From NCBI GenBank assembly GCA_009746045.1, contig RPFO01000225.1, positions 1,696,454 to 1,760,453 of the forward strand: 64,000 nucleotides of DNA, read 5' to 3'. The notes below the pieces were generated by a model. That model searched no databases. It was given only the letters and a program-made list of their open reading frames with translations, and had not been told where the DNA came from. Shown piece by piece: positions 33,388-45,900 of the stretch. Both the position numbers and the translations under genes were made by a program. This DNA comes from Mesostigma viride (taxonomy: Eukaryota; Streptophyta; Mesostigmatophyceae; Mesostigmatales; Mesostigmataceae). Positions within the stretch are counted from its first letter, which is position 1, and each line of letters starts with the position of its first letter.

Positions 33388-36300
33388 CATCACCTAAAAA
33401 CGGCCTTTTTTGTTACATGGGGTCATATCTCCCACACATATAGTCAGATCGGGGTGCCTTTCTGGACTTAAGGTCCCCCTAGGACCCTGTTCACATCACA
33501 TAAATTGGGGGGCCAACTGACCTATTTTTAGCATCAAACCGTGACGTGGAAAAGTGCAAAAAACGATGTTTTCCAGGCATAAGGAGATGCTCTCTGTCGA
33601 GAAGCCATGCCCTAGCCCTTGCATAGCCATGATGATCTTCCTCCCCCGTGCCAGGATCCCCTTAGCTGGGTTGAACCTGAGACAGCATGGTGGTGCCGGT
33701 GCCCTTGCGGCACCTAGAGCAAGTGTTGCTTACATTCCCACCCTTGCATGAAGTAGCCTAGGATGTATTTAAAGCCATATGCCCCTTCTCAGGGATATGT
33801 GCTACATTGACTCCCAACGGAGTGATGTTGATAATTAATTAATTAATTAAGGAGGCATAGCAGGCACACACAAGTAGTAAATGTAGTCCAATTCAGCTGG
33901 AAATGGTCATGCTTATTAATTTATATCCAAAGACAAAAACCACCCTTAAGTATGCAATGTAGGACCAAACTATGTGCTATAATTCTGGCATACATGAGCC
34001 AAAACACCGTTTTAGTGCATTATTTTCAAACTTATGAAGCCCCTGCCAGCACATATGCGGCCCAATCATGCCAGAATTCGTCACATTAATAGCACAATAC
34101 TTGAATTTACACTAGAACACAAGTTGGACATATTAGGACCACTGCCGGCCCACTAAAAGTGACGGATGCAAGCAGAAATAGAGCGATTTTTGCAAAAATA
34201 CTCCATATTCTGCGCCATTGTCTTGGAAAACTTTGCATTCTTCACTCAATTATCGTCATGGCTGTCATGGGATTCATATACATGCCACTGGGGCTGGATA
34301 CATTAGCCAACACAGACTAAAAAAGCGATCATCAAGGGATAAAATCACCATCAATCACAGTAGATGCTGGCATTCGGAACAAGCACCATAGTGCCTACAA
34401 GCCTCAAGAAGGGGAGCTTGGCTGACCAGTCGTGCCTGTCGGCTGACCAGTCTCTTTTCTAAACGGGCCCCGCTCGGCAGCACACACAATCTCCTTTGCA
34501 GTACTTGGCCCACTCTGCTGGGCACCCCTGCTGTGCGTGTCTTATAGCAGCTAATCCAAATATATATCTGCCAGGTGCCTCTCTGCTACATGGAAATACA
34601 AAGCGCAATCAAGGACAGCAGTGGCTTGGGCTGCTATTCAATTGAGCTCAGCACCTAGCTGCTGTACAACATAATTCTGCATCAGTGCCTGTCCTAATTG
34701 CGCCCCCCCGCCCCCTTGCCATCATCGTCATGCTCATCATAGTCTTTGGAACGTGCACTGAACTCCAACCCTTGGACAGTCCATAGGTCATTAAGAATCT
34801 GTGCATGTAATGCTAGCTCTTCTCAGTTGAACTCATCTACCACCCTCTCATGGTCGTGTCATCTCTCATGTAATCCACCTAGGTTTATCGTGGCCACTGA
34901 TCTTTCAGCCCCTCCTGACATCAAAATCTGGGCAAACACACTGTTGACATCGCCCTTCCGTTTTAGCCTGCATGGCTCCTCATGTTTACCCTTATCTCAT
35001 CCCTCAACACACCTATAACTGTCTATTCATCCCCCTTGCATAGGCGGTGCATAACTGCGGCATGATGGGGGCTTGCCAAAAATAGGTGTAAAATGCATGG
35101 GATGGCACGGGGAGGCTCACACTCATCGGTTTACAATCACACTCATGTGCTAACAGTGTCCCTCTCTGCTTTTGACACTGCATGCACATGCATTTCCTAC
35201 CGGCTATATCAAGCCTTTAGTGTGGTTTGGTGCATCAAGAGAAATGGCAGGTCAGCTGAGTGCATCAGACCACATTTGTGTTAAGTGTACGCTTGCAACG
35301 CTGTTTGCCCACCGCATGGAGCTCCCCTTTCGGACAGTGGCGCAAGTAGCACTTACACCTTACTCCCAGCCGCTCACCCTGCCCATGCTAGCAACAAGAA
35401 CAAATGCATGGTCCCCATCCCAACGTAAGGTGCATCACATGGATGGCCCTGCCATCACCTAGCAGTGTGCCACCCCTCTCCACCTCAACCTACTCTGAAA
35501 TGCCAGGGCCCCAACAAACCTTTCAAGACATGGCACTCCTCAAAGAAGGCAACCCCTCAAAGAAGGCGAGGCAGTTTAGGTCTAGGGGGGCTTTGGGTAA
35601 GTTAAAAGATGATAGAGTTCACTAACACAGGCCACGGCAACGACAACCTGCCTCACCCGCTGCATCCATACATCACAAGCCATAAACTGCACAGCCTCGC
35701 ATGATTGCCTAAGGGTCACGTGATCCAAGGTGCCCTTCAGGCTCACCCCAGCACACCGGCCCATCCTCACCACCCCACTGGTCATAGTCATCTACAGTGG
35801 CATCAAACTCCTCTAGGACAGAGTGCAGTAAAGGCAACATAGACGTCCTGACACAATTGAATAAGAACGTGGCTGCTACCTACTGCCCTTAATAAAAAAT
35901 GTCCATGGCTTGCACAAATACGCATTCAATTCTTCAAGCAAGCATGCTAACACCTTCACAGCACATCCCAAGGTTTATATCCATCGAGCTTTGTCAACAA
36001 GCATGACTTCCTGATGCAAACTTAGCTGTCAAGCTAGGAGGAGGAAAGCTAGGTAAAGAGGTGAGATAGACCCCCCCACAGCACCTTCCTGCACCAAAAC
36101 CATGACAATATCATCCAGAGCTTGCTAAATACGTACAGCTAGCCGGTAGCGGGCGACCTTGCAGTCCAGGTTCAGCGCGAACATCTCGTGTCAGCACCCG
36201 GCGGAGATGGCGGACGCGAACCCACAATGCTATAAAAGCGAGTCATAAGACTATTTCGGGGAGCGGTGAACGGCTTGGAACACCGAAGGTATGCCGCGAC

Positions 36301-37057
36301 AAAAGCCTGAAGTTTTTCTCGGAAATACACGCCTGGATGTGGATTAGGGCACCGTTGTCGTGCTTGTGCTTGCGTTGCGAGCAGGCAACCAGTGTTTCTT
36401 GCAGTGTCGAGCAGTAACAGATGGTGGCGCGAGAGCAATATGTGACTTTTAAATCATGGCTACACAGCTTACACCTCCGCAGGCATGTTGGAACAAGCCC
36501 CGCCATGCCGTGAGCCGAAAAAAAGGAAGAAACGCATCAAGCAAGGACGGTCGTAAACGTCACTGAAAACAGCAAAATCTGACCTGCCGGCAGGTAATGC
36601 GACAGCCTGGAAAATGTGATTCGTTTCTCGAAAAACTGATTAGCGCTCGTGAAAGTAGACTTGAAGCCCATTCGGATTCCACCTTTTGGGAATTGTGAGC
36701 TTCCAACAAAAAAGTTTCCCCCACAATTAATAAACATGCATTTTCGCTGCCAATTCCAGATCTGGCCGACACAAAAAATCAGCGTCTCAGTTTGCGAATT
36801 ATTTTGACGCATGAACATACGCGAATAATATCTACCATGCATCATCGCAAAGCAGGAGAGTTTACGCGTCGTTTGCATCCATCGCAGCGACTTAACATGC
36901 ATAATTGACTTTTGACTGATATTCCGGCGGACATAGGGTCGACAGCCATGCGAGGTGGAATTTTTCTGGTCCCGTCGTCCTCAACGCGACGCGTTCGCGC
37001 CAAAATTCCCAGGATCTCATGTAACCGGACGGACCGATTTTAGGTGATGTGTCGATG

Positions 37058-37122
37058 CTTTTTCAAGGATAAGCATAATCCTATTCATTGGTTTTCCAAG
37101 GATAAGCCTCATCCTCTTCATC
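37058..37122. repeat. Second site of the 34-bp repeat, two units
   Basis: GCTTTTTCAAGGATAAGCAT and CCAAGGATAAGCCTCATCCT match the variant units at 33286-33353, nearly 4 kb away. The repeat is therefore dispersed as well as tandem. Confidence 0.75.
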
Positions 37123-37311
37123 AGCCACGAGCCACGAGGTAGCCATGGCTGACGGCGGAGCTCATAACTTTCACGTTTGAGCACCGAATTTAGCCGTGAA
37201 TATCACTATCGCTTCGTCTTTATAAGACACACATGCTGATATAATTTTCCGAATCTATTACGCAATATATGACGGCAAACGCTCCTCGACGCAACTGACG
37301 CAGTTTGGCGG

Positions 37312-38457
37312 ATGCGCTCGGCCACGAAAATACGTCTGCAGCTTCGCCCACAGGTCCGGCAGGCAGCGGTGACACTAGTCGCGCACTGGTGGTCGCCCCG
37401 CACCCCCCCGGGCTTAATTAATGCCTCGCCATCTGCATCGCCTGAACCTAAACGCACCCGCTCAGCCGACAAAACAGGAGGGCCTTCACGCCCCTCAGAA
37501 CCGCGCTTTCGGCCCCGGCCTTTCAAGGTCGATGATTACGACTGGACCAACATGCCTCCGAGCGATGTTATGACATGCATCTTCTTCGGGGACTACGAGC
37601 GCTTCGCTTTACGACCTGTGCCTCGATCCATCTCCACGACAACAATCGCCTCCTCCTCCCGGACGGCCGCAGCTGGCACAACATCAGCCTGCTGTTCAGG
37701 TGCACGGTCCGCCCCGCACTCCAGCATACCATTCTCAACTCCCTTCTCATGCGCTCCGATGGCGAGATCTGGGCTCCATCCATCTCCCGGCCCACACACT
37801 TCGTTCCATCCTTACGGAAGCCTTTCAGCAGCACGTGACCCCCCTTGCCGCCGATCGATGTGGCAGCAATGGGCGGCACGCTGGCTACTGAACTTCCTCA
37901 CCGCCGGCTTTCCACCACTGCCGCCTCCACCTCCACTGCCATTTCCGCCTCCACTGCCGACATCAAAGCCCAGCTCCTCGATCTCGACCAGCGCCTTCAA
38001 GCCACCGCCACCGCCCTTGAGTGCTTGCATGACACCGCCGGCCTCACCGCCCAGGCGGTGAAGGACTGACGACGCTGCCCAGCCGGCACCTGCCGGGCCC
38101 GGCCATGCAGTGATGTTCCCTCCACCTGGGCGGACTCATCATACCACCTCCACCACCTCCACCATCGCGGCACAACTCAAGCAACAAGCCCTCGACCTTC
38201 GCGAGGAGGCCGACATCACCCAGCGCAGCCACAATGGCATCGTCAAGCACTTCGACCAGCCGGCAGGTGAGACCTCGACGAGCCTTCTCACGGCATTTAA
38301 GCGCAACATTCTTGCCCCCATGCGACTCACTGGTGAGCTGCGGATGTTGGCTAGCTGTACGTCCGCCTCCCCCGCGCGAGTAAGGCTGGCCCGGCACCGG
38401 CCGTGCTCCTCACCTTTTAATCAATTGGTGCCACACGTGACGCATTGTGCGGACTAG
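37312..38457 (+). pseudogene. GC-rich broken coding-like block, unknown
   Basis: This GC-rich island has several plus-strand frames that look protein-like in turn. One includes FKVDDYDWTNMPPSDVMTCI (about 37524-37583). After a frame change comes LRFTTCASIHLHDNNRLLLP onward (37600-37838, stop), then in the same frame IKAQLLDLDQRLQATATALE (ends at 38069). After another frame change there is a helical stretch starting IAAQLKQQALDLREEADITQ (38164-38457). This could be a decayed transposon protein or a host gene whose introns I could not place. No family was recognised. Confidence 0.3.
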
Positions 38458-38628
38458 CTTTTAGTTATAGTGATATCGAAAGTTATATGGAGAGAGAGCC
38501 TTATAGGCTCAGAGCTTTAGTTGAGCCGGCCACTAGTTTCCTAGCTTTCTGTGTGTTCCCAGGGCCACCAACATGCACCCAGTACCCATTTTCATAATTT
38601 CCACCCCGTGCTGCCGTCCACTCGGACC

Positions 38629-38722
38629 ATTTGTCGCGTTTGCGTGCCATTATATCCTAGCCTATCACTTGGAAGGCATATCCATAGCAATAGAGTACTC
38701 TTGTGTGTGATCCACTATATTG
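38629..38722. repeat. Dispersed repeat family, copy C
   Basis: This is the third copy of the roughly 95-bp core (TGTCGCGTTTGCGTGCCATT ... GATCCACTATAT), with about ten substitutions relative to copy A. It lies just downstream of the broken coding-like block. Confidence 0.75.
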
Positions 38723-39626
38723 TTTAAATAAAGTGGAAATGATAGGTGTGGTCCTTGACGGCACCACCACCTTCATGACAGGCAGCGCAGCCAGCCGATA
38801 TTTATATTATGAAGATTGCAATAATGCTTTATGATGAAAGCAATGCCCAAACCATTCATTCCATAACATTTGACAAATTACAATGAATGCCGAGTTGTGC
38901 TGCCGCAACTGTAAGAGTAACTACATATCCTTGAGACCCATCGAAATCACCACAGACTGACCATGACGCCACTGTGGCGCAACAGTGTTTACTTACGTCA
39001 TAATCTATATCAACTGTGTGACTCTGCGCTCATGTCCCAGTTACTGGCACACTGGCCAACGACGAACCGGCCCTTTCCCGGGACTGTTCCCGGGTCAGCA
39101 GAACGTTTCTCGTCCACAATGCCAACAACATCCCAACCGGATCAAACCATTGTCAATCTTATCAACCATCGTCATGGCAACGACATGCAACCACTCACGG
39201 GGGCTGCTCCGGGCTGTTCGAGAAGTTTAACCCCATGAAGACAACAAACTAGTTGTGAGGGAGAGAAACGAGCGAACAACGACCACCATGGCCGCTGCGC
39301 TGCTCCTAAATACCTCCAAAAATCCCGGCATCCATGCGCTGTCGCATTTGCCAGCAAGCCGCCTGACGTGCAGTTAGACTGCCAGCAAAATGCAGAGCAA
39401 GTCTGTTCGACAACCACGTGCGAGCCAGCACACCGCACACTACGATCTGCGTATCTAGCTTTGTCAGATGGACTGAACATCATTCCGTCTGGACAATACA
39501 AAAGATTCATAACTGCCAAATGTCACGCACCGGAATATTGCGCAAGCCACCAAGGCTTTGCGCCCCAAAGTCTTGCGCCTGAACCTAAGTCAGGTCACCT
39601 AAGACTGTCACTCTAGAAATTCAGGC

Positions 39627-39790
39627 CTTTCCGGCGCGGCGCTCCACACCGGCCCAAGGAACAAAGCCTGCGGCCTACTGAATCGGAACCAACCAAACGT
39701 CGGTAACGATTCCGATTACGGCAACCGCGTAACTTCTTGAGTGCACGGACGTAAATGATCACGGACGTGACACATTGAGTACTCCATTAC
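39627..39790. repeat. Dispersed repeat family, copy D (partial)
   Basis: This copy shares CGGCGCGGCG..CACACCGGCC and TTGAGTGCACGGACGTAAAT..GATCACGGACGTGACA with the upstream half of copy B. The core at its right end is mostly lost. It ends about 120 bp from the CFAP221 stop codon. Confidence 0.55.
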
Positions 39791-39910
39791 TCCTAGCGAT
39801 TATGACCTCCGAAGGGTGGAACATGTTTAATTCATAGGATAGTAGGATATCTGTCAATATATTGAGGCAACTACTTCCCTAGTGGCATAGTAAGGCTGAA
39901 GCTCAAGTGC

Positions 39911-42900
39911 CTAGGGCAGCACGACATGGGAGGCAGCTACACGTAACCTCGGGTCCTTTACGAGACCATTAAACTCAACCAGACGTTGCGACAGTCTCCC
40001 TATCATTTCTGTCCTTTGCTTGACCAGCCCACGGTGAAGCTCTTCTTGCTTGCTGTCCCGTATTAGACGCTGGCGGGAACTTTCCGTGGAATCAGTTTGT
40101 CTCACGTTGGCTTCATCCTTAGTCTCAGATTGCGCATGAGCATCCATATTGAAACGCCCAGCAGGGGGGACGAAGAACATCCCTGCTACCGTTTCCGGTG
40201 TAAGCCCTTGGGTTGGTTTCTGGGTGCTCCCACTTCCCATGATGTCCTCTGGGTTGGGCCCGAGCATCAGCTCTGGCGGGGAGAACGGCTCCAGCTGCCA
40301 GTCGTCCAGCGACGGCCGCCACACGTGCGACAGCGTGGACACCATGTCCAGCGCGCGGCACGCGTTGATGCCCGACACCTCGGTCGTCGTCACGTCCACA
40401 AACGGGTACAACACCGGGCGGAACAGCTGGTCCTTGTCCATACCCCAGGCAGGTGTGGGCGGCAGTGTAACCGTCTCCTTGCCATACTGCCAGCGGCAAC
40501 CATCCACAAAGGTCAAGCAGAGCAAGTTAGAATGTTGGAACTCTCCTGCACTTAGATGTACTGCAATGCAGTTCTAGTCCCGAACAGGGTTTATACTCAA
40601 ATTGCTGCTAGCATGAATTGGTGCAAATCGATGCATCTACGGGATGAAACAGAAACACACGTGCATGGGTGGGTGGATCATGCAGGACCAGGGATGGGGC
40701 TTTCCACTCTCAAAGCACTACAGGAAAACAGGAAAGTTGTCACTAAGACCGGCGGGCAAAGGCAGGCACACTACCAAGGAGCTTTAGCACAAGGCCCCTG
40801 CCCCTGCATGTGCTATGTCTGCTACAAACATGTTGCATCATGACCAGCCAACGCCATGCATGGGACGCAGCATACCTTGATGGGGAAGGGCGCGCAGGCG
40901 GCCGAGACACGGCAGAGCTCCGGGCACTCCCCCAGCAGGCGGGCCTCGTCGATAATGCCCACGGGCCCTGCAGGGTTAGCACCCAAACAGGTGCGCCAAC
41001 AAAGAGAGGTACCGAACAGATGCAGCCGCAGAGGTTGGGTCGGTACAACTGCCCCCCTGACGTGACCACATCGTCAGCGCAGGGCGCTGCCCCTTGAAAG
41101 TGATGACACTTGGTGATGCTCCCATTGGACCCCACGAGGGGATCCACAAGTCCACGTCATGCACCACAGCGCATCGCCCAGACCCAAACAACACGAGGGC
41201 CTCCCCTATGTATGTAGTAGGTTTGCACGCGTTGTCTACCTGCACCGATCATGCGACATAGCCCCAGAAGATTTGGCCTCACAAATCTAGAAGAGAGACA
41301 GTGGCGCTGAAAAAGCCTGGGCTGTGGCACCCTGGCTGTGGAGATCACAAACTGCTACCCAAGGAACTGCTACGCATTGCAACCAGCGTGGCACTCGCGC
41401 GCATCCCTTACAATGCTTCAGTCTATTGTTAAGGATGCTAAGAATGTTTGGGCGTGCTTCCAGACGTCGCACCGCTTGACACTTTGGATTGCAAGCAACC
41501 CAGTGGAAGGAAGCGCATGAGTCTGCCTGCGGCTGCATGCTACTTTTGTGGGCACACGGCGTGTTCCTTTTCTCTCGGCAGGCACACATGTCCACACTCA
41601 CATGCCTGGGCCTCTCGTGGCATCTCATGCCACACCCTGCAACAGCGCTCCCTGCGCACAGCAAAACTGGCAGCACGACCTCTGACAGCTCAACCCCGCA
41701 CAACGGTGGCAGCACACACCACCATCAGACTTGCACATGAACCACTTGCTGTAAGCCCCGCTGGCTGGCTGGCAGCAGCCCGAAAAACATGACTGTGCAT
41801 TGGTACCTCCACCTCTGAGTCATAAACTTGCGGCTGCCAGCAGCAGGCCCATGTGAATTGTTGAGAATCATTATGGTCGCCATAGAGAGTGTGACCTGCT
41901 CGGGACACCTACCCGCCGCCATCTCCTCCTGTGCTCCCACCAGCACATCCGGTGTGCCCGTGGCCATCGGCACGTGGCCCACCAGCGGCGCGGGGAACTC
42001 CTTGCTGTGTCCGCGCGCACAGAACGCCAGCGGCTCCTGGGGCACAAGGAGGGGACGTCCAGGGGACGGCGTGCGGAGGGCGGACAGCAAGGGGCCATGG
42101 GCCAGGGAACAAAGGGGGCCGGTGTGCTCGCCACGTCAGTCTGGCACGCACGAGGCTCGCATGGGTGGTGCTGACGGCAAGGGAAGAGTGATGATGGGCC
42201 AAGCAGCGAGTTCGCACATGCTCCACCATCCAATAGCCATAGCGTCAGAGGCGCAGGCGGCATCTCTGGGCACATTGCTACACATGGGAGCAAGTCGTGG
42301 CTGGCCCTGTCGAGGTGCGTTGATGCAAAAGGGGCTAGTCGTGCCTGGTCCTGTCGAGGTGCGTTGATGCAAAAGGGGCTAGTCGTGCCTGGCCCTGTCA
42401 AGGTGCGTTGATGCAAAAGGGGCTGGTCGTGCCTGGCCCCGTCGAGGTGCGTTGATGCAAAAGGGGCTAGTCACGCCTGGTCCTGTCGAGGTGCGTTGAT
42501 GCAAAAGGGGCTAGTCACGCCTGGTCCTGTCGAGGTGCGTTGATGCAAAAGGGGCTAGTCGTGCCTGGCCCTGTCGAGGTGCGTTGATGCAAAAGGGGCT
42601 GGTCGTGCCTGGTCCTGTCGAGGTGCGTTGATGCAAAAGGGGCTAGTCGTGCCTGGTCCTGTCGAGGTGCGTTGATGCAAAAGGGGCTGGTCGTGCCTGG
42701 CCCCGTCGAGGTGCGTTGATGCAAAAGGGGCTAGTCACGCCTGGTCCTGTCGAGGTGCGTTGATGCAAAAGGGGCTAGTCACGCCTGGTCCTGTCGAGGT
42801 GCGTTGATGCAAAAGGGGCTAGTCGTGCCTGGCCCTGTCGAGGTGCGTTGATGCAAAAGGGGCTGGTCGTGCCTGGTCCTGTCGAGGTGCGTTGATGCAA

Positions 42901-45900
42901 AAGGGGCTGGTCGTGCCTGGCCCCGTCGAGGTGCGTTGATGCAAAAGGGGCTAGTCACGCCTGGTCCTGCCGAGGTGCGTTGATGCAAAAGGGGCTAGTC
43001 GTGCCTGGCCCTGTCGAGGTGCGTTGATGCAAAAGGGGCTGGTCGTGCCTGGTCCTGTCGAGGTGCGTTGATGCAAAAGGGGCCATTCGTGCCTGGCCCT
43101 GTCGAGGTGCGTTGATGCAAAAGGGGCTAGTCGTGCCTGGTCCTGTCTACACAAGGCGGCGCTGCCGCACGCACGCACCGTCATGGGCAGGGCCTCCACC
43201 GTGTTGACGTCGGCGTACTCCGACATGTCCACCGGGCCAAGATCGCGCACCGCGTCCGGGTGAAAGCTGGGGAAGCGGGGGCCTGCATTTATGCTGGTGC
43301 ACGTCAGCGAGGGGTCGGCCAGCCGCTCCAGGAACGTCCGCAGCAGCGTGTCGTTGCTGCTGGCAGCTGCCCCGTGGCCCCCTGCTGGGGTTGTGTCGAT
43401 CCGCTGCGACCCAGCACCCACGGACGCACTGCCGGCACCTGAACGCAAAGGTGGGGGAGGACATGTTGGTGGGAGCCATCAAGCCCGTGCTGTCAGGCAT
43501 GTACCCCTGCTAGCGGGGCACGCTTGAGGGACATATCACTGCCTGCGGACTGGCCATCCCGCGTAGCTCACCCACCACCTAAGCCTGCAGTGTCCGAGGT
43601 TGATCACCCCTGACACAGCACAGTACCCGCGCATGCCTGTGCGGCGACCGGGGTAGCAGGCCAAAACAAGTGGTTGACAAAAACAAATGGCAACCGCGGT
43701 TGACAAAACGAATCGCAACCGTTTCGCTAATAAAGTCCTTTCATGATGAATGTGAGGGGCAAGGATTGGATGCTTAGGAATTTGAGTTCAAGGCGTGGCC
43801 ACATCATGCCGCCCAGTGCCTACATTCTTCTGCAGACATGGGGGAACCCACCACCAGTGCGGAACGGAAGGGGGGCCCAGTGCATGACCAGGACCCCCAA
43901 CCATGCACACCCTAACGTGCTGCCTATAACAGCTTGAACCAAACACCTTCCATCTATCAGCAGCTGCAGGCATGACATGTGGCACCTAGGCAGCCCCTAC
44001 TGCCGGCAGGCTCACCGCTTTGCGCGGCGGCCGACTGTATGGCCGCCAGCCGTCCCATCATGCGGGCACGGTAGATGACCTGCGCGCACCGAGCCAGCAA
44101 GCAGGGGGGGAGGCAGCGTTGGGAATGTGAGGCGCGGGGCAATGTGCGAGGCGTGGGGCACTGCATGGTTTGACGAGGGCCAAACAGCGTGCAGGGCGGT
44201 AGCAGGACTAGTGCCCGCAGAGGTGGCACTGCCGGGATGCCTCTCCAGCAGTTCCCTAAGACAAACCTGACAACCTCGGATGGAATGAAAAGTCTGCAAA
44301 ATGCCCACCACTGAGGATGACCCTCGGAACACATTATCGAAGCCCGCATGACCCTTGGTAAGCATGCTAGGAAAACCCCTGGCCACTTGTAATGACCATC
44401 CATGGCCTGCATCACAGTAGGAGTGTGCGGTGGACACCTGAATTTTTCCTGGTGGACCGCCGGCATGCATGCAAGGATGACCCAGGGACTACCCTGCTGG
44501 GTTCCGAAGGATATTCGCCTGCGGCAATGTCGATGCTCAGGCGCGGCAATCGCCGCATGGCATCAAGGGAGTACGGGGCCTGGCTCCATGTGCGGGGGAC
44601 GTGCCTCCTTTGGCACGATGACAGCCAGGATATCGCAGGGCATGGCGACCTATGGCGCGGAAAGAGGGTTGGCCCCCCGCATAGGGACGCATGGGGGGGG
44701 GGGGAGTGTACGTACCCTGCGCACCGCCAGCACAAACGTGCGCATGACGAGCGCCCGCTTGCCCCACACGTGCGTCGGGATCTCCTCCCACGACACCACC
44801 TCAAGTGCCACCCCCCCCGTGGCGCCGTCCCCCACCCTGGTCAGGTGCATGGCGCGCTCCTCGCAGAGCTCCACAGTTCGCCGCTCGCGCCCGATCGCGC
44901 GCTCGTCCGCCGCGCGCTGGGCCTCCTGCTGCGCCTGCGCGCGTTTGAACGCCGCCAGCTGGTCGTCCGTCATCAGCTCCACGCCGAGTGCGAGGCAGAT
45001 CTTCAGGTCCTGCGCATGTCATAGGCACGCAGGCACACGGGCACGCAGGCATGCGGCAGGTGGGTGTGCGCGGGGGCCACGCAAGCAATGGGGGGTGACC
45101 AAAGTCACCACGCGCCGTGTCGGCATGCGTGTGCAACACATGTTTCGCTACAAGCCATGGCTGAAAGTGCAGGCCCTACCCCTCTTGTGCACCTGCCAGT
45201 GACTGTTACAGTGACTTTGTGATCCCTGGATGGGGCATTTCCAACGGTTTCTTGCTACTCCCATGTCTTCACAGTACGAGTAAAAATCTGATGGTTGTGT
45301 ATCTCAGCCATTCCTCTGGTGTGGTGGTACGTGCCGCTGGGTGGCTACACCCTGACCTATAGACAGCCAGCCCGTATAGTGCAGCCCCCAGCTAGCCACC
45401 AATCAGCACATCATGCGAGGTGTGTGCGCACGCACCTTCGCCTTTTCGCTCTGCTGCACGCGGCCCAGCTCCTTCTGGAAGTAGGCCTCCTTGACTTGGC
45501 GGTTCAGCGACAGGTCGTCCAGGATGCCCGCCCGTGCGTATGCGGACTGCAGGCACCCATCAAGGCACCGTGGGAGGCGAAAGGCAACAGGACAGGTCGC
45601 GAGCGCTCGCGCATCAAGACACGCGGGGAGGCGGCAGGCGACAGCAGGCTGGTGGGGTGCACTGACCACGCCTGCCCAGCCTATATGGAATATCCAAATA
45701 CTGTAGGACCAGGGCAGCGCCATGGGAAACAGTCTGGTGCTATCAAACAGCAAATGTTGTGAAACTGCAATGTGCCTGCAGGTGCGCGCTTGTGGCATGG
45801 TGGCATGGGAGCCCTAAAGATGAATGCCCTGTTTGCAGCAGCATGGCAGGAGACCAGCTTGTGTGCACCGGTGCATGTGGACGCTGTGCTGCCACAGAGT

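Larger units (their letters stand above)
31547..39910. other. Repeat-rich intergenic region
   Basis: Between the SMC2 stop and the CFAP221 stop, which face each other, most of the DNA is AT-balanced with short random frames. It holds the dispersed and tandem repeats listed separately, an (ATTA)n stretch at about 33829-33850, and two GC-richer islands that might be coding (32276-32523 and 37312-38457). Stretches 33390-36130 and 38730-39620 show nothing I can interpret. Confidence 0.6.

Noticed and set aside
37312..38061. 249-codon plus-strand frame as an intact gene
   Set aside because: Its second half is Ser/Pro-rich read-through, while the more protein-like sequence lies in another frame. 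It is reported instead as a broken coding-like block.
42515..42988. Minus-strand frames made of MHQRTSTGPG-type repeats
   Set aside because: They are generated by the intronic 44-bp minisatellite, three units being 132 bp and so frame-neutral.
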